From the NCBI RefSeq assembly GCF_000422865.1, contig NZ_AUGW01000025.1, forward strand, positions 1 through 51,036: a DNA stretch of 51,036 bases. The letters are read 5' to 3'. The position numbers and the translations under genes were made by a program. Each line of letters begins with the position of its first letter. Within the stretch, counting starts at the first letter, position 1. Shown in pieces: positions 34,344-43,329 of the stretch. The notes under the pieces are model-generated. The model saw nothing but the letters and a program-made list of their open reading frames with translations. It did no database searches and was not told where the DNA came from. This DNA comes from Oceanospirillum maris DSM 6286 (lineage in GTDB: Bacteria; Pseudomonadota; Gammaproteobacteria; Pseudomonadales; Halomonadaceae).

Positions 34344-35252
34344 ATGGATCAACTCAAAGCGATGCGTTATTTTGTCAAGGTTGCCGAAACCGGCAGTTTT
34401 ACGAAGGCCGCTCAACATTTTGATGTGCCGGCATCATCCTTATCCCGACGGGTGGCGGATCTAGAAAACCATCTTGGGGCGGTACTGCTTAAACGATCAA
34501 CTCGCGTGGTGCGCCTCACCGAGATTGGTCGTGTTTATCAGCAACAGGTGCGGGATATTCTGGCGCGCTTATCCGCAACGGATGAGCTTGTGGGCAGCTA
34601 CCAAAGTAAGCCCATGGGACAGTTAAAAATTAGTGCAACGGTCGGTTTTGGCGAAAGCTTGCTACTGCCCCTGATGGATGAATTTAGTCAACGTTACCCT
34701 GATGTGGTGCTGGATATTGAGTTAAGTGATGCACTTTCTGCCTTGGGTAGGGATGACGTGGATATTGCCATTCGGGGAGGCTATATACCGGATGAACGAG
34801 TCGTGGCCGTAAAATTAAAAGACAATCGTTTTATTCTTGCGGCTTCGCCCCATTACTTGGATCAACAGGGGATGCCCGCTGATGCATTAGCACTAAAACA
34901 ACATAACGGCCTGCTGTACCGAGCACCACAGGGTATTTTACCCTGGTTAAGCTTCATCGAAGGTAAGTGGCAAGATGTATCACCACAGGCACTTGCGGTG
35001 AGTAATGCGGGGTCTTGGCTGATAGACAAAGCGATCAAGGGTCAGGGATTGATTATGTTACCTCGCTGGGCATTGCAGAAAGCGCTCGATCAAGGGTTAC
35101 TGTTAGAAGTTACGCTGCCGTCACCGGTGGCGGTTTCTCGTAACGATACGTTAGGTATTTATCTGCTATACCCTCAAAATCGTTATCAAGTACCCAAAAT
35201 TAAAGCAGCCGTTGACTTCCTTGTCGCTCGGCTAAGTTTGACCGTTAGTTAA
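34344..35252 (+). CDS. LysR-family transcriptional regulator
   Basis: The 302-residue regulator has a winged-helix domain (about 1-60: MDQLKAMRYFVKVAETGSFTKAA, PASSLSRRVADLENHLGA) and a LysR substrate domain (about 88-295: LKISATVGFGESLLLPLMDEF, VDIAIRGGYIP). It matches the CrgA/DsdC-like group typical of single-target LysR proteins. The ATG at 34344 was chosen over the GTG at 34338. The divergent oxidoreductase is its likely target. Confidence 0.9.
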   Translation: MDQLKAMRYFVKVAETGSFTKAAQHFDVPASSLSRRVADLENHLGAVLLKRSTRVVRLTEIGRVYQQQVRDILARLSATDELVGSYQSKPMGQLKISATVGFGESLLLPLMDEFSQRYPDVVLDIELSDALSALGRDDVDIAIRGGYIPDERVVAVKLKDNRFILAASPHYLDQQGMPADALALKQHNGLLYRAPQGILPWLSFIEGKWQDVSPQALAVSNAGSWLIDKAIKGQGLIMLPRWALQKALDQGLLLEVTLPSPVAVSRNDTLGIYLLYPQNRYQVPKIKAAVDFLVARLSLTVS

Positions 35253-35261
35253 TTTGACCCG

Positions 35262-35681
35262 CTACAGCAAGAAATCACCGGTGGCATAATCCGGCAGTTG
35301 GCTTTCGTCAGGTACAGGGGTTGGGTTGCCATCGGCATCAAGGGCGACAAATTTAAATATAGCCTCGGTCACTTTTTCCCTAAGGCCAATTTTTCCACGC
35401 CGAACCCAAGCTTCAACATGGACTTTCATTGATGTACGACCCACCTCTACAACCTCGGTGTACACCCCCAATATATCACCAACTTTTACCGGTTTAATAA
35501 AGCTCATACCTTCTAATGAAGCGGTTACAACCCGCTCCTGCGCCCGTTGGCTTGCACATATTCCAGCGGCGATATCCATTTGAGATAAAACCCAGCCTCC
35601 AAAAATATCACCAGAAGGGTTCGTATCCGCAGGCATTGCAATGGTACGGGTCGTTAATCGACCACGAGTCTCTTTTGACAT
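35262..35681 (-). CDS. yciA: Acyl-CoA thioesterase, YciA-like
   Basis: The 139-residue hotdog-fold enzyme hydrolyses acyl-CoA to CoA and acid. The signature is AMPADTNPSGDIFGGWVLSQMDIAAG, with the catalytic Asp in GDIFGGW. Later motifs are FIKPVKVGDILGVYTEV and the VHVEAWVRRG strand. The ATG at 35681 was preferred to the start at 35765, whose 28 extra residues are not conserved. It is convergent with the LysR gene; only 9 bp separate them. Confidence 0.9.
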   Translation of the reverse strand: MSKETRGRLTTRTIAMPADTNPSGDIFGGWVLSQMDIAAGICASQRAQERVVTASLEGMSFIKPVKVGDILGVYTEVVEVGRTSMKVHVEAWVRRGKIGLREKVTEAIFKFVALDADGNPTPVPDESQLPDYATGDFLL

Positions 35682-35817
35682 CTTAATTATTTCCGAGATG
35701 AAGGATGTTTTTGGATTATAACCTACCCTAGGCAGATTGACCTTTTGACGGCTAAAAAGAAACAAAAGAGGTCAAAAATAAAGCGTTAAGTATTCGTTAA
35801 GAAAGCAGAGGCAAGGT

Positions 35818-36373
35818 AGAGGCAAAGAGCTGGATCAAAAAGCGGAAGCCAGTCGGAAATTATTTGCCCATGTGATGACAACCTCAAACCACCGTTCTTA
35901 CGCTTACTCTAAACATTGGGTTTCAATTTCATCCCACATAGGGGCGCACCGATATACCGCCGGAAAATTACCGTATTCCTTTGATTATTGATAGCCCTAA
36001 CTTTATTCTACCTGAGCGAGATGAGCGTATGGCCTCTCAGATTGATGTTGCGCCAACGCTATTGAGTTTAATGGGAATTGAGCATGATTCTTGCTTGTTT
36101 GGGCAGAACCTACAGAATACGCCTCACTACAAACCTAGGGCATTTATGGCCAATTATCTGACCTTAGGTTATATGGAGTCTGGTTTGATAGTAGAGTTAC
36201 GACCTAAACAACAAGTAAGGGTTGTTGAAGCTGAAAGCGGTACTGTTGTCGATCAATCTCAACCAGAGATTCAAGTAATGATTAATCGTGCTATTAGTTT
36301 TTACCAAGGCGCGTCAGATTATTTGCTACAGTACGGAGCAGCCGAGATGGGCCTTCCTAATAACATTAACTGA
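35818..36373 (+). pseudogene. Decayed LTA-synthase-like sulfatase (alkaline-phosphatase superfamily)
   Basis: Two pieces of one sulfatase gene are visible in different frames. At 35818-35910 one frame reads FAHVMTTSNHRSYAY, the conserved SNHR block of LTA-synthase-like sulfatases. From about 35942 another frame reads YRIPLIIDSPNF and continues SQIDVAPTLLSLMGIEHDSC-FGQNL to the stop at 36373, the family's C-terminal end. The roughly 60-100 residues that normally lie between (with the metal-site ADH motif) and the whole N-terminal membrane part are missing. So it is a remnant with at least one internal deletion and a frameshift. The 130-codon open frame starting at TTG 35981 is only the C-terminus. 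Confidence 0.8.
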
Positions 36374-36387
36374 ACACAGGTTTTAAA

Positions 36388-37095
36388 ATGAAATTACGAT
36401 TTTTTAATACAAGCTGGATGCTTGGTAACTGGATGTTCGGTAGTTTTTTATTTTTTGTCCTGTTATTTAGCCTCTGGCCTGAGCTGGACATACAGGTTTC
36501 ACGATTATTTTTTGATCCTGAAACAGGGCGTTTCCCCGCCAATGACAACCTTGTTGTCAAGTTTGTGTACTGGCTTTTTAAAGTTATGCCAACGGTTATT
36601 GTGCCGTTATTATTGGGCTTATGCGGTATAAGTCTATTAAAAAAATGCCCCAGAACCTGTCGAAAAAACCGGCTGAACTATGCGTTTATGCTGATATTTC
36701 TATTATTAGGTCCAGGCTTAATTGTCCACACAGGGTTTAAAGATAACTGGGATCGGGCACGACCAAGAAACGTGGTTGAATTTGGCGGCAATCATCAGTT
36801 CACCCCCCCATTGGTTGTTAGTGATCAGTGTGATAAAAACTGCTCATTTACCAGTGGTCATGCGGCGATGGGGTTTGCTTTTATCGCTTTAGCTTGGGTG
36901 CTACAAAGCCGTTTATGGTTGGTTATTGGTTTAGGCTTAGGTCTGTTTGTCGGTGGAGTTAGAGTGATACAGGGTGGGCACTTCCTCAGTGATATTATCT
37001 TTGCCGGTTATATCTGTTACGGCACGGCTTGGCTCTTGGGGCGTTGGATTTTAAAGCGACCAGAGTTGGCGTTATCGAAAAAAGATACAAGTTAA
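36388..37095 (+). CDS. PAP2-superfamily membrane phosphatase
   Basis: The 235-residue protein has about six transmembrane helices and the three PAP2 motifs: KDNWDRARPR, CSFTSGHAAMGF and GVRVIQGGHFLSD, whose His and Asp are catalytic. The long loop between motifs 1 and 2 contains two cysteines (DQCDKNCS). Such proteins remove phosphate from lipid pyrophosphates or lipid A. It follows the sulfatase remnant by 14 bp, so the two were probably an envelope-modification operon. Lipid A or undecaprenyl pyrophosphate are the likeliest substrates. Confidence 0.85.
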   Translation: MKLRFFNTSWMLGNWMFGSFLFFVLLFSLWPELDIQVSRLFFDPETGRFPANDNLVVKFVYWLFKVMPTVIVPLLLGLCGISLLKKCPRTCRKNRLNYAFMLIFLLLGPGLIVHTGFKDNWDRARPRNVVEFGGNHQFTPPLVVSDQCDKNCSFTSGHAAMGFAFIALAWVLQSRLWLVIGLGLGLFVGGVRVIQGGHFLSDIIFAGYICYGTAWLLGRWILKRPELALSKKDTS

Positions 37096-37120
37096 ATATG
37101 ACTACTAACGACTAAAATAA

Positions 37121-37152
37121 GCGCCCGCTCTCACGGGCGCTGTCAATATTTT
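37121..37152. terminator. Terminator between convergent genes
   Basis: GCGCCCG (37121-37127) pairs with CGGGCGC (37134-37140) around a 6-nt loop. Leftward it is followed by TTATTTTAG, rightward by TGTCAATATTTT, so it probably acts for both the PAP2 gene and the convergent gene at 37208. Confidence 0.65.
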
Positions 37153-37207
37153 ACACGAGACTTTTTACGCGAGTTTACGCGCGACTCTCTGCCTAAGTTT
37201 TCACTGA

Positions 37208-37690
37208 CTAGAGCATAAGACCAACCATTACGGTAATTTTTTCCAGCCAATGTTGATCAGTCTCGTCAAAATCATTGAGACGGTCACTGTCAACATCCAA
37301 GACCCAGGCAACCTTGCCTTTGCTAAAAATAGGCAACACAATCTCAGACTTTGAGGCGCTAGAACAGGCGATATGTCCTGGAAATTCATCCACATTCGGC
37401 ACAATCAAAGTTTTCCGCTGCTCTAATACCACGCCGCAAACCCCTTTACCTCTAGGAATACGTGTGCAAGCAACCGGCCCTTGAAATGGTCCTAAAACGA
37501 GCATATCCGGTGTTTCTGCACGATAAAATCCCACCCAGAAAAACCCCATACTCTCTTTTAATGCCGCACAAATATTAGCCAAATTAGCAATAACATCTGC
37601 TTCTGTGCTAACTAATGCTTCAATCTGAGGTAGTAGACTTTGATATTGCTGAGCCTTGCTACCTTTAATTACCGTGATATGTTCTGCCAT
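37208..37690 (-). CDS. msrC: Free methionine-(R)-sulfoxide reductase (GAF-domain, MsrC)
   Basis: The 160-residue GAF-domain enzyme reduces free methionine R-sulfoxide. The three cysteines of the family are present: Cys75 (VACTRIP), Cys85 (GVCG) and Cys109 (HIACSS), the last being the catalytic position (Cys118 in E. coli YebR). The GFFWVGFYR and LDVDSDRLNDFDETD motifs fit as well. The ATG at 37690 follows AAGGA; the start at 37747 adds 19 unconserved residues. Confidence 0.92.
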   Translation of the reverse strand: MAEHITVIKGSKAQQYQSLLPQIEALVSTEADVIANLANICAALKESMGFFWVGFYRAETPDMLVLGPFQGPVACTRIPRGKGVCGVVLEQRKTLIVPNVDEFPGHIACSSASKSEIVLPIFSKGKVAWVLDVDSDRLNDFDETDQHWLEKITVMVGLML

Positions 37691-37894
37691 TTTCTGATTT
37701 ATCCTTACACATTGGCTTGTTACGTCTCGCTCCTTTAGCGCAAGCACCGCTATCGAAATATTCAGCTTTATGACAAAGATATTACGATAAAGGTCTTACG
37801 ATAAAAGTCGTAGACAAAAATGAATACAGAATAGTGTTTGCTGCGTATATCGACAAGTATTTAGAAATGAATAACCGCGATTTGGAGTAATTCT

Positions 37895-38620
37895 ATGCTA
37901 TTGATAGGCCATGTTCTTTCATCTGACAGCCGCATTTTTTCTAGGCTGAACCGCTGGGCTTCCCTCTTTTTTAGCGGGGTATTGGTTAGCGGGGGATTGG
38001 CTAGCGGGGCGGCCTTTGCTGCTGATACCCCAGAAAAAACACCACCCCCTGATACACACTTTACCCCCGGCGAGATATTTAACTGGGATGCAAAAATATT
38101 TGAAGGAACAACACAGTATCGGCTTGTTTTAGAGGACGGAGAACAAGTGCTAAGGGCAAACAGCCAAGGAACTGCTTCAGGTCTTTTCTATGAAACCGAG
38201 ATCGACTTGAATAAAACGCCCTACTTAAGCTGGCGCTGGAAGATTACCCAGCTACCCATGCTTGACAATGAATTAAAGAAAAATGGCGATGACTTTGCCG
38301 CCCGTATTTATATCGTGGTGAACGATGGCTGGACTTTTCTTTCAACTCAAGCGATCAGCTACGTTTGGTCAGCAAAGATTCCCGAAGGCCAACAGTGGCC
38401 AAACCCTTTTACCGGTAAAAGCGCCATGATGGTATCCGTGCGCCAGCAAGCGGCCGGTGATACTTGGTATACCGAGAATCGCAATTTAAAGGCCGACCTA
38501 AAACAACTATTCGGCAAAGATATCACCACGGTTAAAGCCGTTGCGGTAATGACCGATACCGACAATTCTAAAAGTAGTGCCGAAGCTTTTTATGGCAATC
38601 TAAGTTTTAGTGCCCAGTAA
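37895..38620 (+). CDS. Secreted DUF3047-domain protein
   Basis: The 241-residue protein has a long signal peptide (about 1-48, ending FAA) and a DUF3047 domain (about 60-238). The family pattern is visible: LRANSQGTASGLFYETEIDLNKTPYLSWRWKI, DDFAARIYIVV, ISYVWSAKIPEGQQWPNPF, and VMTDTDNSKSSAEAFYG. It is a beta-rich domain of unknown role in the periplasm. GGAG precedes the ATG. A gap of 143 bp separates it from the protease gene. Confidence 0.82.
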   Translation: MLLIGHVLSSDSRIFSRLNRWASLFFSGVLVSGGLASGAAFAADTPEKTPPPDTHFTPGEIFNWDAKIFEGTTQYRLVLEDGEQVLRANSQGTASGLFYETEIDLNKTPYLSWRWKITQLPMLDNELKKNGDDFAARIYIVVNDGWTFLSTQAISYVWSAKIPEGQQWPNPFTGKSAMMVSVRQQAAGDTWYTENRNLKADLKQLFGKDITTVKAVAVMTDTDNSKSSAEAFYGNLSFSAQ

Positions 38621-38763
38621 TGGCTGCCATAGCAGAAAAGATCATCACGCTCGAAATAATGACACCGCAAATATCCTGACCAAGGCAAGGTTAATCAGCC
38701 TGTGAATTAAGCCGACTTCAGGCATAATAGCGAGTCATTTTAAGCGTTTGATTTGTAACGGGG

Positions 38764-39858
38764 ATGACCTTGGAACTGCTAAATATTGATTGTTTGGGCC
38801 AATCGCTACGGCTAGAAGCTTCTATGGCGGGTTGGCAGATACTTTACTGGGGTGGGCAGCCCGTCGCCGGTAAAAATGCCGACGGTAATGCAGAGGGCGA
38901 TTTTAACCTGCATTTTGAACTTAAGGATCAGAACAGCGGACAAGTGATCCCCTGTGAACTGGCCTTTAAGCTCCATTGGCAACCCTTCAGCTTTGAGTAT
39001 CAGCTAACCGTTGCTGAGCAAACCTTGGCCAATGGCGAGCGAGACGTTAAAGATATTGAGCGCCAAACCCCAGAAGTAGCACCAAAAGTGACACGTAAAC
39101 CGAGCACCATAGGTTTGCTCTCTTTAGGCTTTAAGCTATTAAAAAGCGCCAAGGTGATTAAAGTTGTCTTGGCCGGAGCCAGTCTTGCGGCTTATTCTTG
39201 GCTGTTTTCTCTGCCCTTTGCATTAAGCTTAATCGCCTGCCTCGTCGTACACGAGTACGGCCATATACGCGCTATGCAGCACTTCGGCATGAAAACCAAA
39301 GGCATCTACCTCATTCCATTTATGGGTGGCTTGGCCTTGGGTGATGCCAAAATCAACACCCGCTGGCAAGACGTGGTGATCTCTCTAATGGGGCCGTTTT
39401 TTGGTCTGGGTATGTCGCTGCTGGCTTTACTCGCCTACTGGATCACCGGCAATATTTTCTTTGCCGGTATCGCCGCATTTAATAGCTTACTGAACCTGTT
39501 CAACCTCTTACCCATTTTACCGTTGGATGGGGGCCATGTGCTGAAAAGTGTCAGTTTCTCCATGAACTCCATCGCAGGTCTGTTGCTGTGCGGTGCCGGA
39601 GCAGGCTTGGGCGTACTGATCAGCTACAGCTTTGGCCTAGCGTTACTTGGTTTTCTGCTACTGATCGGCACCGCAGAGATCTTCTTTGAATGGAAGCAAC
39701 GCCATCAAAGTCATCTTTTGCCCTTGGATCGTTACGGCCAAATTTTCTCTGCGGTTTGGTATGTGATAACCGTCGCCGGTTTCTGTGCCGTTATTCTTTA
39801 TCTGGCGGGAACTGGAGATGACCTATTGGCACTGCCGCTGAAGATTCTGAATTCGTGA
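38764..39858 (+). CDS. M50-family (site-2-protease-like) membrane metalloprotease
   Basis: The 364-residue protein has a cytosolic beta-rich N-terminal region (about 1-110) and a membrane domain with about six helices. The zinc site is HEYGH (163-167), with the third ligand in NLLPILPLDGGH. This layout fits intramembrane metalloproteases of the S2P/SpoIVFB type, which cleave transmembrane anti-sigma or regulatory proteins. No PDZ domain is evident. Substrate unknown. The gene follows DUF3047 and may form a unit with it. Confidence 0.85.
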   Translation: MTLELLNIDCLGQSLRLEASMAGWQILYWGGQPVAGKNADGNAEGDFNLHFELKDQNSGQVIPCELAFKLHWQPFSFEYQLTVAEQTLANGERDVKDIERQTPEVAPKVTRKPSTIGLLSLGFKLLKSAKVIKVVLAGASLAAYSWLFSLPFALSLIACLVVHEYGHIRAMQHFGMKTKGIYLIPFMGGLALGDAKINTRWQDVVISLMGPFFGLGMSLLALLAYWITGNIFFAGIAAFNSLLNLFNLLPILPLDGGHVLKSVSFSMNSIAGLLLCGAGAGLGVLISYSFGLALLGFLLLIGTAEIFFEWKQRHQSHLLPLDRYGQIFSAVWYVITVAGFCAVILYLAGTGDDLLALPLKILNS

Positions 39859-39971
39859 TTTAGAGCAGACGAGTTGCCTCCTGCCGGTATTCCGGCAGGA
39901 AGTGACGCAGGTTATTCCTCTGAGTAAACTGTTTATACGACCCCGTTTTAGTACCGTTTTGAGTAAAACAG

Positions 39972-40979
39972 ATGGCCTACGAACCACCTTTTTCGATCTC
40001 CGCAACCACGCTCAATCTGATCGCTTCAATCAGTGAGCAGCTGGGACGCTTGTCTGCTTTGACTGAACAGGCACAGGCGTTGCGTTTACGCCGGGCAAAT
40101 CAGATCCGCACAATTCAGGGTTCATTAGCGATTGAAGGCAACACCCTTACGGTTGAACAGATAACAGCGGTGTTAGAAGGTAAGCCGGTTATCGCGCCTC
40201 AGAAAGAAGTGCAGGAAGTTAAGAATGCCTTGGCGGTCTATGAACGGTTTGAGCACTGGTTACCCGGTCGGGAAGCGGACATGCTGGAAGCCCATCGTAT
40301 TCTGATGATGGGGTTAGTCGATGGCGAGGGGAATTACCGCAGTGGCGGTGTTGGCGTGATGAGTGGCTCAGAGGTAATACACATGGCACCTCCGGCTAAT
40401 CAGGTGCCAAGATTGATGTCGGATCTTTTTGCTTGGTTGGGTCGAACCGATCATCACCCCTTGATCGCCAGTGCTGTATTTCACTACGAGTTTGAGTTTA
40501 TTCACCCCTTTGCAGATGGTAACGGGCGAATGGGGCGCTTGTGGCAAAGTCTTATTCTGGCCCGCTGGAATGCGCTGTTTGCTAACCTGCCAATTGAAAG
40601 CCTCGTGCATCAGCATCAGGCTGAATACTATCAGGCGATTGGGTCAAGCACTCAGGCTACGGATTGCGCTCCGTTTATTGAGTTTATGCTGCAGGTGATC
40701 GATGAAACTTTGAAAGAGCAGCTGAACCCGCAAGTTACCCCGCAAGTTACCCCGCAAGTTACCCCGCAAGTAGTGCTTGATATTCTGGGGCGTTATTCCG
40801 GCCTTGAAAGTTACTGCCTTAAGCCACGTTCAAGGCAGGAGTTGCAGGCGTTTTGTGGTTTAAAAGACAGGGAAAACTTCCGCAAAAGTGTTCTGAAACC
40901 GCTACTGGATGCGGGTTGGCTGTATCTGGAAATTCCCGATAAACCGAGAAGCTCGAAACAGAGATATTATTGCCAGTAA
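39972..40979 (+). CDS. Fic-family AMP-transferase with N-terminal inhibitory motif
   Basis: The 335-residue protein has the Fic core HPFADGNGRMGR (178-189, His178 catalytic) and a class II inhibitory motif SLAIEGN (51-57) placed N-terminally, with Glu55 able to block ATP. It therefore should be autoinhibited AMPylase. Residues 253-267 are the repeat PQVTPQVTPQVTPQV, and the C-terminal about 60 residues look like a winged helix. AMPylation target unknown. It is preceded by an 8-bp perfect hairpin (39880-39899) but no clear promoter. Confidence 0.9.
   Translation: MAYEPPFSISATTLNLIASISEQLGRLSALTEQAQALRLRRANQIRTIQGSLAIEGNTLTVEQITAVLEGKPVIAPQKEVQEVKNALAVYERFEHWLPGREADMLEAHRILMMGLVDGEGNYRSGGVGVMSGSEVIHMAPPANQVPRLMSDLFAWLGRTDHHPLIASAVFHYEFEFIHPFADGNGRMGRLWQSLILARWNALFANLPIESLVHQHQAEYYQAIGSSTQATDCAPFIEFMLQVIDETLKEQLNPQVTPQVTPQVTPQVVLDILGRYSGLESYCLKPRSRQELQAFCGLKDRENFRKSVLKPLLDAGWLYLEIPDKPRSSKQRYYCQ
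40728..40772 (+). repeat. 12-bp tandem repeat inside the Fic gene
   Basis: The unit CCGCAAGTTACC is repeated three times exactly, followed by CCGCAAGTA. It encodes (PQVT)3-PQV in the linker between the Fic core and the C-terminal winged helix. Changes in copy number would be in frame and change only linker length. Confidence 0.95.
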
Positions 40980-40996
40980 CTTTGGCGAGATTGAAT

Positions 40997-41206
40997 ATGC
41001 AACAACCGATTTCCGGCTACCATACCGACGAAGAAGGCCATTGGGTGGCCCAACTGGCCTGCGGCCATAACCAGCATGTGCGGCACAATCCACCCTGGCA
41101 GGAACGGCCTTGGGTGATAACACCAGAAGGGCGAGCGAGTATGTTAGGCTCACAACTTGAGTGTAAGAAATGCGATCAGAGTGCGCCGAGGGATGAGCGG
41201 CCCTGA
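40997..41206 (+). CDS. DUF3565 small zinc-binding-like protein
   Basis: The 69-residue protein matches DUF3565: QPISGYHTDEEGHWVAQLACGHNQHVRHNPPWQ, then RPWVITPEGR and a final LECKKC. The Cys and His residues (CGH-QH-RH and CKKC) suggest a zinc site. Its start ATG at 40997 was chosen because the conserved QQPI begins there; the start at 40970 overlaps the Fic stop. Function unknown. It is 17 bp after the Fic gene and 59 bp before the RecQ gene. Confidence 0.88.
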   Translation: MQQPISGYHTDEEGHWVAQLACGHNQHVRHNPPWQERPWVITPEGRASMLGSQLECKKCDQSAPRDERP

Positions 41207-41265
41207 ATCTTCTTGATTTTCCATTTCTACTGGCTCTCCATTCATATTAATAACAAGGAGCGTTT

Positions 41266-43260
41266 ATGTCTGAGCAACAACCGTCGTCCGTTTCTGTGCA
41301 GGAACTAAACAGCAAACTCCAGCAAACCTTTGGCTTCCCCGCTTTTCGGGGTGGTCAGCAACAAACTGTTGAGCAGCTGTTAGCGGGGCACTCTTCGCTG
41401 GCGATCTTCCCCACCGGTTCCGGTAAATCCCTCTGTTATCAGTTTACGGCGCTGCAATTGCCACATCTGACCTTGGTGGTGTCGCCGCTGCTGGCGCTGA
41501 TGAAAGATCAGCTGGAATTTCTGCACAGTAAAGGCATCGCGGCGGCCAGTATTGATTCCACCCTGACTAACGAAGAGCATCAGCAGGTGGTGCAGGATGC
41601 CCGTTCCGGTCGGCTGAAAATCCTGATGGTATCGGTGGAGCGTTTTAAGAATGAGCGCTTCCGTCAGTTTATCGAATCCGTGCCGATTTCTATGCTGGTA
41701 GTCGATGAGGCTCACTGCATCTCCGAATGGGGCCATAATTTTCGGCCTGATTACCTGAAACTGCCGGAATACTGCGCTCAATTAAATATTCCACTGGTGC
41801 TGCTGTTGACCGCCACCGCCACCCGTCGGGTGAAAAAGGATATGGCACTGAAGTTTGGTATCGCGCCGGAACATATTGTACAGACCGGCTTTTATCGCCC
41901 TAATCTTGACCTTAGCGTGCTGCCGTTGCGATCCGACAAGCAGCCGAAAGCGGCGCTAAAAGAAGTTATTGATCAGCAAGAAGGTGCAGGTATCGTTTAC
42001 GTCACCCTACAACATACTGCTGAAGAGGTTGCCAGCTATTTAAGCCAGCAAGGTATTCAGGCCACTGCCTATCATGCGGGATTGCCCAACGATCAGCGCC
42101 AGCAGATTCAATCCGATTTTATGGCCGGTAGCATCCGTGTCGTTGTGGCCACCATCGCCTTTGGTATGGGTATTGATAAGTCTGATATCCGCTTTGTGGT
42201 GCACTATGATCTGCCGAAATCCATCGAGAACTACAGTCAGGAAATCGGTCGGGCAGGGCGGGATGGTCAGCCGTCTAATTGCATCACCCTGGCCAGTCTT
42301 GATGGTGTGCCGGTGCTGGAAAACTTTGTCTATGGCGATACGCCGCTGCATTCCGATATTCAGCGACTGATTCAGGCCATAGAGGAGGAGAGCTTTGTTG
42401 CCGGAAGCTCAGCCTCCCACTGGGAAGTGCAGCTGTATAGTCTTTCCAACCAAACCAACATTCGCCAACTGCCGCTGAAAACCCTGTTGGTGCAGCTGGA
42501 ACTGATGGGCATTCTGGAACCGCTGCGTAGTTACTTTGCCGAGTACAAATACAAGTTTGTGGCTGATAAAGAGGCGATACTGGCAAAGTTTTCTGGTGAG
42601 CGTGCGTCTTTTCTGCAGGCCATATTTGCAAACACGGCATTTAAAAAAATCTGGGGTGTGCCGAATTTTGATTCTCTTTACCAGACTTATAATTCAGGGG
42701 CAGAGCGCCATAGAGTCATAGCGGCGCTGGACTACCTCCATGAACAGGGCTTGATCGAACTGTCCGCCTCCAGGATGACCGAAGTGTTTCGAGTGGATAC
42801 CCACCGCCTAAAAAATGATGACCCTGTTGCCAAACTCTACGCTTATGTGACCGAGAAAGAGCAAAAAGAGATCGAGCGGATTGCAACTCTGCTTCGCTTC
42901 TTCCAGCTGGATCGCTGCCTGACTCACAACCTATCCCGTTATTTTGATGAAAATTCCAGCCCCAACGCCTGCGGCCATTGCTCTGTTTGTCGAGGGCAGG
43001 TTGCCCAGCTGAGCTATGTAAAGGAACCCCATTGGCCGGATCAAGCGCAGCTTAAAGCCAATGTGCAGGCATTTTTGCAGAAATTAAACGCAGATAGCCC
43101 TCTGGAATTAACCGAAGAAGAGAAATACACCCTCAGTGCTCGTTTTTTAGCCGGGCTGACTCAACCCATCTTTACCAAAATCAAAGCTCGCCAGATTAAC
43201 GGCTTTGGTAGCTGCGAGTTGCTCAGGTATCGGGATATTGAGGCTTTTTTAACGGCATAG
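41266..43260 (+). CDS. RecQ-family ATP-dependent DNA helicase
   Basis: The 664-residue protein has the RecQ helicase core (about 1-345): FPTGSGKS, VVSPLLALMKDQ, VVDEAHCISEWGHNFR, LTATATRRVK, VVVATIAFGMGIDKSDIR and YSQEIGRAGRDG. A winged-helix-like region (about 360-540) comes before the zinc cysteines (QLDRCLTHNL and CGHCSVC, Cys569/572/575), unlike E. coli RecQ, where the zinc site directly follows the core. There is no obvious HRDC domain. It likely acts in DNA repair or recombination. AAGGAG precedes the ATG. Confidence 0.9.
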   Translation: MSEQQPSSVSVQELNSKLQQTFGFPAFRGGQQQTVEQLLAGHSSLAIFPTGSGKSLCYQFTALQLPHLTLVVSPLLALMKDQLEFLHSKGIAAASIDSTLTNEEHQQVVQDARSGRLKILMVSVERFKNERFRQFIESVPISMLVVDEAHCISEWGHNFRPDYLKLPEYCAQLNIPLVLLLTATATRRVKKDMALKFGIAPEHIVQTGFYRPNLDLSVLPLRSDKQPKAALKEVIDQQEGAGIVYVTLQHTAEEVASYLSQQGIQATAYHAGLPNDQRQQIQSDFMAGSIRVVVATIAFGMGIDKSDIRFVVHYDLPKSIENYSQEIGRAGRDGQPSNCITLASLDGVPVLENFVYGDTPLHSDIQRLIQAIEEESFVAGSSASHWEVQLYSLSNQTNIRQLPLKTLLVQLELMGILEPLRSYFAEYKYKFVADKEAILAKFSGERASFLQAIFANTAFKKIWGVPNFDSLYQTYNSGAERHRVIAALDYLHEQGLIELSASRMTEVFRVDTHRLKNDDPVAKLYAYVTEKEQKEIERIATLLRFFQLDRCLTHNLSRYFDENSSPNACGHCSVCRGQVAQLSYVKEPHWPDQAQLKANVQAFLQKLNADSPLELTEEEKYTLSARFLAGLTQPIFTKIKARQINGFGSCELLRYRDIEAFLTA

Positions 43261-43301
43261 TATTAGGGCTAATCTAATATCGCTAAATAGACAGTCAATA
43301 A

Positions 43302-43323
43302 AGCCAGATTCTAAGATCTGGCT
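43302..43323. terminator. Hairpin between convergent recQ-like and yhhJ-like genes
   Basis: AGCCAGAT (43302-43309) pairs with ATCTGGCT (43316-43323) around a 6-nt loop. It is followed leftward by TTTATTG and lies between the two stop codons, so it may terminate both transcripts. Confidence 0.6.
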
Positions 43324-43329
43324 GTTCCC

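Noticed and set aside
39880-39899. Perfect 8-bp hairpin CCTGCCGG-TATT-CCGGCAGG after the M50 protease gene
   Set aside because: Neither strand has a T-tract, so I do not call it a terminator; it may still be a structural repeat.
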